Assembly (NCBI GenBank): GCA_001683735.1
Contig: LUGG01000014.1
Coordinates: 310,001-374,000, forward strand
Length of the DNA: 64,000 bases
Reading direction: 5' to 3'
DNA from: Grifola frondosa
Taxonomy: Eukaryota > Basidiomycota > Agaricomycetes > Polyporales > Grifolaceae
Of this stretch, positions 1-11,831 are shown piece after piece. The position numbers and the translations under genes are program-made. The notes beneath the pieces are model-generated. The model saw nothing but the letters and a program-made list of their open reading frames with translations, did no database searches and was not told the DNA's origin. Positions within the stretch are counted from its first letter, which is position 1. Each line of letters opens with the position of its first letter.

Positions 1-105
1 GTGACCCTGCCCATCAGCAACCGGGCCAGCTACGACCAGGGTAGCGCGTTCTTCTCCGGTGGGATACCCGACCGTGCTGATTTCTTGGTCGGGAGAGAAG
101 AATAG
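1..105 (+). CDS. possible 3' terminal exon of a gene entering from the left (partial)
   Basis: Frame 1 is open from the first base to a TAG at 103-105 and encodes 34 residues ending in DFLVGREE. The composition looks coding rather than low complexity, with a Gly/Phe-containing stretch (FFSGGIPDR), but I do not recognise the family. The 5' part would lie outside the window, so neither product nor splice sites can be judged. A chance opening of this length is possible. Confidence 0.3.
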   Translation: MTLPISNRASYDQGSAFFSGGIPDRADFLVGREE

Positions 106-1768
106 AATGGGCGCTTGGATGTAATACTGAGTGCTCGGGCATAAGGGGAGGATGTATCCAGGTCCGGAGGAATTGAGAAGGGTATTAAGCCTATCAGTCA
201 AAGTATTGAGTGGGTTCGCAGGTTCACAATCATCGCGGGTATGCAATCCCGACGCGTCTCTGTTATGCAAATCCTGGTGAATGGATACTTTTCTCAAAAC
301 ATGCATGGCAACACACCGAAAATACAAAGCTCCATTCTCTGATATGTGTCTCCTGTGAGCTAAATCCCTGCTCCCATGCGAGAGGAATGCGCTAGCTGCA
401 GAGATAAGGACGGTCGTTGTGTAAAGGAATGGTATGCAGTGGGACATCGTGGTGCAACAGAAGAAGAATGCAGCTCGGCGGACAGAAAACGATGCCCTCG
501 CAGACAGTAACACCTTGACTTAGATGGAACAAGGGTTATGTTGCGAAGGACTTGCCTTGGGTGCCGTCAGGGCTTGGGCGCGTTGTCCATGCCACTCACT
601 CTCGCCGCAATATCTACCACCATAACATTTCCAAACATGGCAATTCGGCCTGACTCTCCGACTCCCACGCTTAGCGCTTAGCACTGCCACTCGCACTCGC
701 TTGTACCACTCTCTGCAAGCAACGAGTAGAAGAATGTGGCACTACAATACGTTGTCTCTGTCAATAATTGTTGTGCTTGTACTGGTTTGACCTCCAAATT
801 CATGCGTCGCGAGGCCAATAACATCAACAATTCTATGAGTCTGCTCCCATCTAAAAACTCAATCATTTCTTGGTATACCTATGGGCCCTATGGATGGGAC
901 GCTACTTTGATCATGCCGCCGGAGCTGCCAGTATGATTCTGCAACAAATGCAATGCCTTGCAACGCCTGCAGGAAGAAATAACGGAATGTATGTTGTAGC
1001 TTATACTGGGTCCCGGTGAAGCGGAGGATCATACTATCGCAATCTACAGGCATTAACTTGGATTGACCCACCATTATGTGTGAGATACTAGTGTGCTGTG
1101 CATCTCCTTGATATCGACCCCTGGTGCGGGTTCCTGCGATGCTTTGGACCCGGCGTTCTGCAGTGTCCGGAGTGTCGATACCGGAAATTCTCGTGCTGAT
1201 TGGTCTCCAACTTACGCCACTCAAAGTCAGCACCAATCTGTAGCTCAGCGCAGTGAAAGTTGGAATCAACTTCCGCCGTGGTCCCGTCATTGCATCTGTT
1301 TCGTCTAACTACCTCCAGCTCGCCATCAAGCCTTAGACCTCTGGGCGGCAGGCAAACTCTCATTAATTATGTTCATGTGGCGTACATATGCTGTGCATAT
1401 ACACCCAGTGTCAACGGAGCACACATAATATAAGTTGAATTTACTTAGGTACGTCATACTCTGCTACAGAAGGTTTTCCAATATCTAATCGTGCCCTACC
1501 CTCGGTTTTTGCCTTCGTGTTATGCCCAAATTGCGACAGTGTAGGGTGTCCGATGTCATGCCAGGCTTTAGAATGTGCCAGTCGCTTGAAATCCCCGGCG
1601 ACCAGCGGTCTCTGAACAGTCTTTGGCTGTTGTCCATCAAACTACAACCACTACTTCTCGTGTTCTCCCCGAGGCTTCCCGCGAGCTACCTTCGTCCAGT
1701 GGGAGACATTCGGTGCATGACCTGCCGATGTATGTTTGCTACCGTGAATGATAACTAAGTTGGATTCT

Positions 1769-1791
1769 ATCAAATTCGTCCAGAATTTGAT
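1769..1791. repeat. 9-bp perfect hairpin
   Basis: Arms ATCAAATTC (1769-1777) and GAATTTGAT (1783-1791) are perfect reverse complements around a 5-nt loop. It lies about 36 bp from a larger palindrome at 1828-1854. No function can be assigned. Confidence 0.7.
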
Positions 1792-1827
1792 CACATCAAC
1801 GGACAAAGTACCCGGAGATCCACAAGT

Positions 1828-1854
1828 TTGGTCCAACCTCTGAGGTTGGACCAA
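1828..1854. repeat. 27-bp near-perfect palindrome (13-bp arms, 1-nt centre)
   Basis: Arms TTGGTCCAACCTC (1828-1840) and GAGGTTGGACCAA (1842-1854) are exact reverse complements around a single T. Such a palindrome could be an inverted-repeat end of a miniature transposon, a protein-binding site or a hairpin. I found no second copy that would define element ends. Confidence 0.75.
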
Positions 1855-2452
1855 GCTGACACTGCCTTCGCCTTAGTTGATTCTAATATCATTGGTCATG
1901 AGTTCACGCATTCCATTACCTCGTACTCAAACTATATTTTGGCAGATAGCCGTCCATCTTCCCCTCCCTCGAGAATGAACTACGCTAGGACGCCTTGCTA
2001 TGCCGGCGGCCTGCCTATGTCCGTCCACAGCTTTTAGGTGATGTTGTCGTTCATCTGTCGCTGGGAGACATGCGTGGTGTAGATAATCCCCCGAATACTA
2101 AGTTTGACTCCAGCCAAGATGGCTGTCGTGGGAAGGAACTTGCCGGCTATGCAAAAGCCCCCTGTGGTTATCTATGGATGTTTTGTCCATGTCGTAGCGT
2201 GTGTAAGTTCCTCAGAGCCGGATGTCTCAAGTCCATCAGCCATCTCGCGCCACGAAGCGTTCGTTGCTATCTCTTGCTGAAGTCCGCAATTATGCACCCA
2301 GCCAAAGGTATCTACTTCTTACTTTCTGTGCCGTCTTCTTATTGTTGATCATTCGAACCTCATCCTTCCCGCGGCACCATCGCAGTTCCAATGGGGGCAG
2401 ATGGGCACAATTATAACCAATGTCTGTACTGGTATTGAGTCTGGGGTACTTC

Positions 2453-2482
2453 TTTCGTATCATTTCGTATCATTTGTGATCA
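2453..2482. repeat. short tandem repeat, 10-bp unit
   Basis: Two exact TTTCGTATCA units (2453-2472) are followed by a degenerate third copy (2473-2482). It sits about 120 bp beyond the 3' end of the minus-strand splicing-factor gene. Confidence 0.6.
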
Positions 2483-2602
2483 ATGGATTGAAAACCCCCG
2501 ACTGGATTGCTATTGCACATGTTAGCGATGTCAACTGTGTATTTGCCATTCAGATTTTTGTCGTCTGGACTTGAACGAGAATCCGATTTTGATACAATGT
2601 CC

Positions 2603-3899
2603 TTAATCACGACATCGAGAGGGGGAGGTGGATGATGAATTGCTATGCCATTTCAAACCGCACTCACTCGGTGTCAACTGGGAAGATGTAGCATCAATCA
2701 TATGCCACCCGCCTTCTTGGTGGAGGACTTCCATCATGGTTATGGTTTTCCGGTCGTCAGAGCCATCGTATCGCGTCGCACGCATGTCATCCTTAGGCCT
2801 CGCGCGGGGAGAACGCCTCGGTGGAGGGCTGCGAGAGCGCGATCGCGGTGGGGAACGATTGCGAGAATGTCCGCGTCTGTCGTCCGCGGGGTAACGAACT
2901 CTGCGGTCAAACTCGCGATGTGGGGTCCTGCTCCGTGACCTGCTCCTTCTGTCAGGAGAAGCACTTGAGCGACGTCGGTCCGCACGGTCCCCACCGGTCC
3001 CAAGGGTGCTCAGCAACGCCTCAACGCCTCTCATACCTTCCGACTTCACCTGCTGCTTCCGTCGCTTCTTTTGCTCCTTCCTCGCGTGCCGTTCTTCTGG
3101 AGTCTCGTCCTTGTGTTTTCCTTTCGATTTTGATTTGGGCTTCGACCTTTTGGCCCTTTTCAGCGCCTTTTCTTCTTTACGCTTTGCCAATAGATAGTCA
3201 CGCATGGGATCCTCAGGGTCGATAGAGGGCCCTGAAGAGTCGGACGATTCGGAAGCCGCGTTGTCGTCTGCCCGGATGTCGGTATGATTTCTGTAACCAA
3301 GTAACAGTGAACAAGAGGAGGCGCACCTATCACAACCTCCGGCTTCGCATTGAAACTCTGCTCCTCGCGTTCTTGCCATTCACCATCCTCGCCCTTCGTC
3401 TTGGGCTGCTTGTAGTTCTTGACATGATCGACCCGCAAGGTCCTCTCTAGGACCTTGGCTCCGTTCAGATTGTCCACCGCCAGAACAGTCGAACGCTGGT
3501 CCTCGTACATTAGAAACCCGAAGCCTCTCGTCTTCCCTGTTTCCTTATCACGAGGAATATTGACATCCATTACTTCTCCATACCTGTTTCACGACATCAA
3601 CTTCTGCAACCTCATCATAGGTATTAAAGCCTCACTGAGAAAATATAGTTATCACATCTCCTTCGGTTAATTCTCTAGGAAGTCCACCAATGAATATGTA
3701 GGCAGAATCTGGTATGAATGTATTAGTCAACTGTTGCAGTTTAGAAAGTGGCTTGTGCCCACCTTTATAATCATCGTGCCACGAGCCGGTTCCGCCGAGA
3801 TCTAACTCTCGTTCATTGATTTTGTTAATCTCTCGAACAATACTATACGATAAAAGATCTCAGTAAGTAGCGGTGTCAGAAACGAGGGAACGTACTTCA
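2603..3899 (-). CDS. IST3: IST3/RBMX2-type RRM protein of the RES splicing complex
   Basis: Minus-strand gene starting at ATG 3899-3897. Exons join across short introns (about 50-60 nt) into MK-IVREINKINERELDLG, then an RRM with RNP2 IFIGGLP and RNP1 TRGFGFLMY, followed by VDHVKNYKQPK. This N-terminus and RRM are typical of Ist3/Snu17 and RBMX2, which form the RES complex with Bud13 and Pml1 in the activated spliceosome. One intron lies inside the RRM (IFSQ|YGEVMDV), and another follows PEVVI; using the acceptor next to DDNAASES keeps the frame. The C-terminus is long and basic (KAKRSKPKSKSKGKHK), then Arg/Ser-rich (RSRSRSRTP, RSRSPPPRR), more like metazoan RBMX2 than the short yeast protein. 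The last ~40 residues before the stop at 2603 look less conserved, so another terminal intron is possible. Divergent from eIF3d, 109 bp away. Confidence 0.88.
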
Positions 3900-4008
3900 T
3901 GGTGGCGGATTGAGTGCTGTAGCGCCGAAAGCGAATGTAGTGCCACGTGCTAAACGTACTTGGCGTTTACGAAATTTTGTGTCTTTTGTGGACGACCAGC
4001 AACACTCA
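3900..4008. promoter_or_regulatory. short divergent promoter between IST3 (-) and eIF3d (+)
   Basis: Only 109 bp separate the start codon of the minus-strand splicing factor (3899) from the conserved start of eIF3d (4009). The space must hold both 5' leaders and a shared bidirectional core promoter. In the eIF3d frame an upstream in-frame opening begins at 3910, but its residues do not resemble the family, so the start at 4009 ([12 protein letters not shown]) was chosen. Confidence 0.6.
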
Positions 4009-6384
4009 ATGTCTTCATTCTCACTTCCTACTATCAATGACAATCCAGACGGTGGATGGGGGCCGTCATCGTCGAACCTGCCCGCCCAATTCAAATTCAA
4101 GGACATTCCTTATGCGCCGTACTCAAAATCTGACAAACTCGGCCGTTTTGCTGACTGGAATGATATCTCTGGCGACAACCGTCAGACTAACATAGGTCTT
4201 ACGTCTGCCCAAGGGACCACGCGCGGAGGTCCTGGCGGACGTGGTAGACGCGATGGCCAACCCGCCTTTGGCAGTGGAACTGCGAGCGCATTCGCTTACT
4301 TCCATGCTGAGGACGAATCGAGCTTCTCGCTCGTAGATACGAAGACTGGTACGACACGCAGGGGAGGACCCCAAACACGTGGAAGAATGACTGGAAGAGG
4401 CGGTCAAGGCTACAACAGGGGTGCCCAGAGAGGTGGGCGTGGCGGATTCATGGGAGGCCGAGGCGGTGCCCAGCGAGGTGGAAGAAGGGGCTGGAGAGAT
4501 TGGGAGAAGGTACAATTTACGTCAACTATTCCACTTGATGCAAGAGTTCAACTATGATTTTAGACAAACCGTTTCCGGGAGTCTTCAGTTGCTATCTCTC
4601 CTGAATGGGCTATGCTGGATGAAATTGAATTCCACCGTCTCGCGAAACTGCGGTTGGAAGTTGATGAGCCTGAAGATCTGTGAGTACTCTACGATGATCA
4701 GTTCAGTATACTGCTATCCGCAAATGGTCTGAATTATCTTGCAGGGATACTTACGGCCGGTTGTTCCCGTATGACAAGACCTACGACCGCATCACAACTA
4801 AGTCAGAGAAACCTCTGCAGCTGGTGGATCGTATCAAGTACAATACGACAACTTCAGACGATCCCGTTATTCAGGAGGTGATGTCTGTTGTTAGTCATGC
4901 CAGCATGTTTATTCATCATCATTTTCTTCGCGTAGTTGGCTGCGAAAGACACAGCCACCGTTTACACCACCGACGTGATTCTCAGTGTTCTTATGTGTGC
5001 ACCCAGATCGGTGTATCCTTGGGACATTGTGATCGTACGCGAGGGAAACAAGCTTTTCTTCGACAAGCGCGACGGCGGTCCGTTCGACACTGTCACCGTC
5101 AACGAAAATGCCGCGGATCCTCCTCAGGATCCTTCAGCTGTCAATCCCAACAACCCTAACGAAAAGGTTGTCGTCCCGGAGACGCCGTCGATCAATTCTG
5201 CGACATCCCTTTCACTCGAAGCCACCTACATCAATCAGAATTTTGGTTTCCAATCTGTCATTGAGACTCCCCCTCCTCCACCGGTTGACCTCGCGAAGCC
5301 AAACCCATTCTACGGTCCCGACGAGACCGAACCCCTTGCATCATGCGGTTACCGCTACCGTGTCTTTGACCTTGGAGTGACGGAGGACGAGGACATCAAA
5401 ATTTGTGTGCGTACAGAAGTTGATGCGTATTCGCCAGGACAGGGCAACCCTCGTCTGGGTCAAGGCCTGGTCACCATCCGTGCGCTTAATGAATTTGACC
5501 CACGTTCGCAAGGAGCAGGAGGAGCTCCTGATTGGCGTACGAAGCTGGACTCGCAGCGCGGTGCCGTGGTCGCCACAGAGATGAAGAACAATAGTTGTAA
5601 ACTCGCGAAGTGGACGGTGCAGAGCGTCCTTGCGGGTGCGGACCTCATGAAAATAGGGTGCGTTCCTATCGTTGATTACACTGCCTTTTGTTCGATTCTG
5701 ACTGAAATTTTTGTTCCATCATATCGCATAATTTCCTCCTGGTGTCTTCAAACTCCTGCTATTTCATTCGATCTCCCACAATTAGATACATTTCGCGTGC
5801 GAACCCGCGAGATAATACTCGTCATGTCATCCTCAGCACGACATCGACGCGACCAACAGACTTTGCTGCTCAGCTGAACGTTTCCCTTGCCAATGGCTGG
5901 GGTATCGTCCGCACCGTCACGGACCTTTGCATGAAGCAACCGGAGGGCAAGTATGTTTTGATCAAGGATCCCAATAAGGTGAGGTGTCTAACTCCAATCT
6001 TGCTTCTGTGTTTCTTGTTTGTTCTCCGTGCCGCGTCCCGGTCATGCAGTTTTTTGCTTGATGGTAACCATTTGAGCTTGTTTTCGCGCCAATCTTGGAT
6101 CCTGATCTCACTCTGTCCAATATTATTGGCCTATTTTTTCTGCTTAGCCAAGGCTGGACATTGCCAGCATTGGCTTAGTGTTGTTTTATTGACGATTTCT
6201 TCTTTATTGCATTGCTGCGGCAATCATCTTTGCTTGATTTACTTCACACGAGTATGATCTTCTTGCTCATATTTTCCCCACTTAGCCCGTCATTCGACTC
6301 TATGCTGTTCCGTCCACGGCCTTCACGGTGGAGGAGGACGAAGATGATCCTGGATTTGATGAGGAGCCCGAGTCTGCTGCTTAG
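4009..6384 (+). CDS. translation initiation factor eIF3 subunit d
   Basis: eIF3d is a peripheral subunit of the 43S-recruiting eIF3 complex and can bind the cap of selected mRNAs. The protein begins [20 protein letters not shown] and continues [21 protein letters not shown], hallmarks of the family. An RGG-rich RNA-binding stretch follows (about residues 60-165), then [16 protein letters not shown] after two introns. The core contains [35 protein letters not shown] and [20 protein letters not shown]. An intron at about 5658-5785 joins MKIG to [16 protein letters not shown], and the last intron (from about 5980) joins DPNK to [13 protein letters not shown]. The acidic tail ends EEPESAA at TAG 6382-6384. 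Length, roughly 540 residues, fits fungal eIF3d, and no frame break was seen. Confidence 0.95.
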
Positions 6385-7090
6385 ATGTCCTGAGTTTGTA
6401 CTCCGACATCCTGCGGCTGTAATCTATGGCGGAGTTATCTCGTAACTGAACGAATGATGATCTTGCACGTCAGATGCTTGCCAGATCCCGCTCAGCACAG
6501 CGTGCGCAACTTAAGCGGAAGCAAATGCCCGGCCATCGCAGGCTAGAGTCCGGACGCAAGGGTCCTTTGTTGATCGATCAATAGTCATTTGCATCGCCAT
6601 GACAGAAGGTTCAGAGGAAGCACATCAAAGCCAGTCAAACCCTTGAGAATTACCCAGAGCATGAAGCACACACCCACGTCTATGAACATGCTGACCAGAT
6701 TGCATCTTTGAGGGATACCTGGGCCTGAGGACTGTGTAGGATGATCTACGGGCCCCTGCGCTGTCTTACGGTATGAATTACCTCACCGATGAATGTAACC
6801 TCAGTTGAGATGGTACCGGATGATCCGCAAGGTCATATATTACAGGCTGTTATCACTCTACCGTAAGACAACTGCGCAAGAACGCATTGTCCGAGAATGT
6901 AGGAGTAGGAGTAAGTTGATGCGAGAAATTCGGCGAGAACACTCTGTGGGATAACGCAGACAGGAATAGATGAATCCTATTGAACGAAACCTTCAGTCAT
7001 GATGGATTTATGCTGAGCATACACGGCCTCATAGCATGAGAATGAATCTGTGAACTGTACTCACATGTGTCTTTGACGGAGTTATTGAGG
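6385..7090. other. intergenic region between convergent genes
   Basis: About 700 bp between the eIF3d stop (+) and the stop of the rhomboid-like gene (-). It should contain both 3' UTRs and polyadenylation signals. No coding similarity or clear repeat was seen. Confidence 0.5.
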
Positions 7091-8749
7091 TTAATGTGTT
7101 TGAGAGCTCAGCAGAGTTTCCGCGGCAGCTTCAATGTTTGGACTAATAAAAGAATAACAAATTGGCGTGAGTCCACGTCAAGAAGGGTGGTCGTCGGGCG
7201 TCGGATTTGGGAAGACTCTCTCATGGGGCAAGGCAGATGGACAAGTGGCACAACGTTGAATAATGGACATAGAACAGAAGTGGCTTGGAGTCACAGGGAA
7301 GCATTAAGCCCGGAGAAAGTGAAGATACGCCAAGAGAAGGAGGCGCAGCACACTCAGCATTTCTAGAACAATGCGACTTACCTCCGCTGCAATACGCCAA
7401 GAATAACTTCGCGACCGACGTCGGGGAACATACCCGTCAGTATCTGTATCTCCGACTCGCTGGGTGCCCTCACGGTTCCTACGCCCCCAGTACTCGGACG
7501 AGCCCCGCCGGCTAGTTCGGACATCCATTGGCGCACTACTCCGCCAGTGGCATCGGACTCCGGTGTCCCCTCATCATTCGAGCTGGCAGGGGTGTTCGCA
7601 CCTGGAATGTTGAGGATAGATCCCCGAGCGGGACGGGTTGGGTGTGAGCGCGAGCTGCGAGCAGTTGTCACAACTTCGTCTTCATCAAGAGCCGCAGCAG
7701 CGTCCGTTCTCCGGCGTCTTGCGCTGGTTTGGGGTTCCGGTAAAACCCTGTTCGTTCGTCGTATCGATCTTCCCTCTCCGAGTAAGGGTTTGATCCAAGC
7801 TTCCCCAAAATTTACGACTCTAACCATCGAAGTATTTAGCGAACGAAGGGAAACTAAATACCTAAGAGAGCTTGCCTATGTGGTATCCGCCATCCTTTTA
7901 GTTGCAGGGATCAGACCGATATATATGACCCGAAAGCAAGCCCAGCATAGCAGGCAACAAGGTAGCAGGGAAGTGGGAAATTGCGAGCTGGTGGTAGATA
8001 CATTGTCAGACATGCGAACACTGGCTCTGGATCGATAAACGGTAGCACTATAATCACGGGTCGAATTCTCACACATGAAAGATTTAGCTCACCTGTCCAG
8101 CTATCATGTATACCCATATCTTGTCGCTCATACCCACTCCAAACACTTTGAAGTGATACGCCGATGGAACAAGGCGCATATATTGATAAACTATACCAAA
8201 CATGATAGCGGTAGGACCGGATGGAATATAGTTGAAGAGTGACCCAAGCTGAGTGAGCGCGTGTGATATGAGAAGGGATAAGAACTGGTGATAATAGAGA
8301 TGATAGTAGAGATGAATATGAAAGACTGCGCCCCGAAACAATATGAGAGTTGAAAATGCCAATTATTTGAGTAGCTCACCGCAAATTTGACGCTACCAAA
8401 CGTTCTCTCTATTGTAACTCCCGCATTATACAAAAGCAGCTCTGTTAAGAAGAGGTCGCTCGAATTCGCGCATGCAACGTGGTGCGCAAAGAGACGCCAG
8501 TACTAGAACAAGAGAAAATGAGTATTCTGTATAGTCATTTTACATGGTCCCATACCTGGTGATACTTTGAGATGTGAGGAATGAGCTGAAGATGTAGATA
8601 ATGCTTGACGTCGAATATTCCGGCAGCAATGGAAGTTAGGGCAATGCCTAACATCAAGCCTGGTAGGACGCTATTTCAACATGAATCATTCTCAGCTGAG
8701 ACCAGTAAACGATTGCACCTTTCGTAACTGATGCATGCTCAAAAGACAT
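7091..8749 (-). CDS. Dsc2/UBAC2-like rhomboid pseudoprotease with C-terminal CUE domain
   Basis: Family members are multispanning ER/Golgi proteins that link membrane substrates to ubiquitin ligases (the fungal Dsc complex, mammalian UBAC2-gp78). Exons from ATG 8749-8747 join as MSFEHASVTK-GLMLGIALTSI, FDVKHYLHLQLIPHIS, YWRLFAHHVACANSSDL, LLYNAGVTIERTFGS, FLSLLISHALTQLGSLFNYI, FGVGMSDKIWVYMIAGQ and AISHFPATLLPAMLGLLSGH. These are hydrophobic rhomboid-type helices; the usual catalytic GxSG is replaced near SGPTAIMFG, so proteolysis is unlikely. A Ser/Thr/Ala-rich linker leads to a CUE domain with MFP (GMFPDV) and, after a 239-nt intron (7143-7381), the di-leucine end (AAAETLLSS) before TAA at 7091-7093. 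Frame changes by one base at about 7895-7906, between IYRSDPCN and LKGWRIPHR; both sides match the family, so a missing base is likelier than pseudogenisation. Confidence 0.82.
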
Positions 8750-11700
8750 CCTTTCAGGATTGAGGTACTCGGGACCCGGTAGACAAAGCTGAACTGACGT
8801 CGCGACTCAGTGAGCGTGGTTTGGAGTCGGCGTGCACGGCGGTGGCACGCGACGCGTTAGTCACGGGAGATCATTGTGACTCATGTGACACGACTCTCGT
8901 TCAACCTACGGTTGAACCTAGCTCTCTCCGCCATAATTTTTTCCGCAGTCCGGCGGAATCTTTGCAAATGCTCTTGACGTCGAGCGCAAATTCTCAAGGG
9001 TTTCAGTTGGCAGTACGGAACAGCCTGGCATGACTTGTGTACCTCGGAGCCAGTTCCGCTGGCAGCTGATCTCTGCTCTCGATGCGTGTAGTCTTACTGA
9101 GTCCGTATGGAGATTGTGCGGGTGCGCTCTGGCTAACTCCGTCGGGCGCGTTTTGCGTCATTCGAGCTGACTTGAACGCGAATTATAGGAACCAAGTGGA
9201 TGTCGCGGCGTAAGTGGTTCGATTCGTATACTTCATCCGCTGTTAAACTTAAGTTCGCAGATCAAGCTGGACCGCTGAAGCATGCGAGGTCCATGTCATC
9301 GCGCCATGGTCCAGAGAGATGCTTCTCGGAGGAATTCTATTTTTCAACCGTACAATTCCCCAGGTCAGGGTCTCCGAGGTCACGGTGGCGCGAAGTGCCT
9401 CAATCACGGGAGATACCTTCGCGCATTGACTGGCTCAATGAGTCTCTATCTTCGCCCGTCCTCACCGTTCGAAGGCGTGTTTCTGAAACGAATGTACGTT
9501 CCTGGTTATCGGTGCTGACGCACCTAACGAGGCTGCCTTCTTCACCCATTTCCATCCCAACATCGCGAAATCGGACATCTCATCATGAGCACTGCCGGCT
9601 CATCATCTGGCCTTCCTAGCCATTCCGACGCCCGTAAATGTCTCTCAAGATATTGGATCATCTTAGCCTGAAACCAACTCCGAGAGGCGGCTCTTCTGTT
9701 CACAGAGATTCCCCTGGCCGTGAGGTCTGCGACGGACCGTTTGCGGCCTGGATCACAACCACGAAAATATTTCCGCAATTCCGTTGACTTCCCGCGACTA
9801 TCACGGTGATAGTTCGCACTTTTCGTCGTCTGATATTGCAAGGGCTGTGTTTATCACCGAGGCATTTTGTAGGCTTCAATACATTATCACCAGCACAGAC
9901 TCTCTTACTTGAGATCATGTTCAAGCCGGTCTTCACGCAGTACTGTCACACACGATCGATGATCATCTTTTCGCGTCCATTAACGATCGAGAGAACGGAA
10001 GTATGTCCGGTAAGCTTCGTTCCCCATGTGCTTATGCTTCGTCCGATGGCGGTGGCGATGACAATAGCTACAGGTCTCATACTGTTGCGTATCCAATTTG
10101 CTGCAGAACATTAAGCCGAGCCCAATCGTATGGACCAGACGAGTCTTCCTTTTTTTTTTTGGTCGCGATGTGCCTGCTGAGAGTACAGTCGCCTGATGTC
10201 AATGTCAAGTTCCAGCACACTGCATCGCTGTTTTAATTATATCGATACAGGGGATGTTTTGATCGCAGCCGCATGTGCGCGCCTTTCTCCTCAATGCCGT
10301 TGGCGCCATCTGCTTCCGTTCCTCTTGCCGACCAATCACATATTTTCACCACCTAGGATTTCCTTTTACGGAAGGGTTCACAGTCCATAATAGCACCGCG
10401 TTTGGGAGGGATCAAATCTATCATGAAGATGTTGAGTACGTAGGCAACGGTATCAGTACTTGGTCTGCGGCCAATATTGACTGATGCGGGCGTTACGGTG
10501 CGTCCAATCTCAAACTACCACCGTCGGTGCCGCCGTTCGCTCACGTCACTGTATAGACTGGTATTCTTCGGGTTTCTGTCAGAGGTTGTAGCCACACTGC
10601 ACTCCGCTCTCGAATTTTGGTCAATCACATAGATTATCAGTGATAATCACATTGTTCCGCAGCCCGTGTGGGAGCATTTGAACTTCGTGGAGTATCGAGG
10701 TCCACGCAAGAAGGTTCTGCGCCCTCTCGCGCGGGTCTCTTTCTGAGATTGACAGTCTCCATGTCTGTTACTCTGCGATTAAGGGCCGCGGTTTGACGCC
10801 ACCTCACATTGCGCTCGAAAGGCATTAGGAAGCCGGGCGCGCGGTAATATCTCATTTTGCGTTCCGTAATGCCGTCTTCGTGGAGTCCAGGCGCCAGCTG
10901 GAACATACTGTGAGCAACCCAACAGCAACCTCCGAGCCGGGCTCGGGCATTGCTCCTTGGTGCCTTTGCCCGGGTCTAGTGTATGCAATTAAGACTCCAG
11001 GGTCGCACTTAGAGAGCGCCAGCGACCTGCTATGGCATCGCAGTTCCCTGCTTACATGCTTGAGTGGTGTCTCCGGGAAATGCACGTGAAGAACGGGCGT
11101 GCCGATTCCGGATATTCGACATGCAGTCAGGGTGATGCGACATGGATGTAGAGCAATATATCACCAAGGTATCGGGCCAGCTGGAGCGCCCGGGCGTTCG
11201 AGCATGCCAAACGTGATGCGGCGGTGGCGCTCGACGCGTTGCAGCCCAGCAGATCGCGGTGAAGTCACAAACTGGGATGGCCAAGTACCCCGCGGACTAC
11301 TGGCATGCGGCGCGCGACTAGATGTCAATGGAAATCAAGATGATGACCTATTAAGCACTACAGCACTACGTGATTAGCTGGACCACATACATGACATCTA
11401 CGACGTGACGTTACAATGAAATTCTACACTAAGTTAAGAAACATATGTTGGCCGAGAGGCCCAAAAATGAGAGGCATAATATATCTGTTGTATAACGGAA
11501 ACGCGTATGGAGAACCCACTATTCGCAGCCGGTAATATTACAACATCGAGTGTAGGAGCCGAAAGGGTCTGCAATCTAGTTGATCGCAAGGAATGATAAA
11601 GACGACGTGCGCGGGACTCGTGCAGTGCAATTGAAATGCGCATGATAACACAGAAAGATGCGGTAGTTGGACAACCAAAAAGGAGGCAGGTGGCGCAGTG

Positions 11701-11831
11701 ACAGATCCTCTGCGGTAATGGGAGGAACTGCAGTAAGGTAGGCAGTGACGGCGCGAGCGGTGGTGAAGCCGGAGCATGACATTGGGGAGGCACCCGGGCC
11801 GTTTGCAATCCAACGATCCGATTTTACACGG
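8750..11831. other. 3-kb gene-poor region
   Basis: Only short, unrelated openings occur on either strand. Around 9.2-10.5 kb the plus strand has scattered short openings interrupted by many stops, which could be a decayed coding element, but no protein family was recognisable. Contains a small hairpin at 8899-8917. The right part should include the 3' UTR of the minus-strand gene ending at 11832. Confidence 0.4.
8899..8917. repeat. 8-bp hairpin upstream of the rhomboid-like gene
   Basis: Arms GTTCAACC (8899-8906) and GGTTGAAC (8910-8917) are exact reverse complements with a 3-nt loop, about 150 bp upstream of the start codon at 8749. It may be an operator or be structural by chance. Confidence 0.55.

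Larger units (their letters stand above)
106..2602. other. gene-poor region with small hairpins
   Basis: No ORF here has recognisable protein similarity; the longest opening is 143 codons on the minus strand near 859-1290 and resembles chance. The stretch contains two adjacent inverted repeats (1769-1791 and 1828-1854) and a short imperfect tandem repeat (2453-2482), listed separately. It could be intergenic sequence or a strongly decayed element. Confidence 0.5.
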
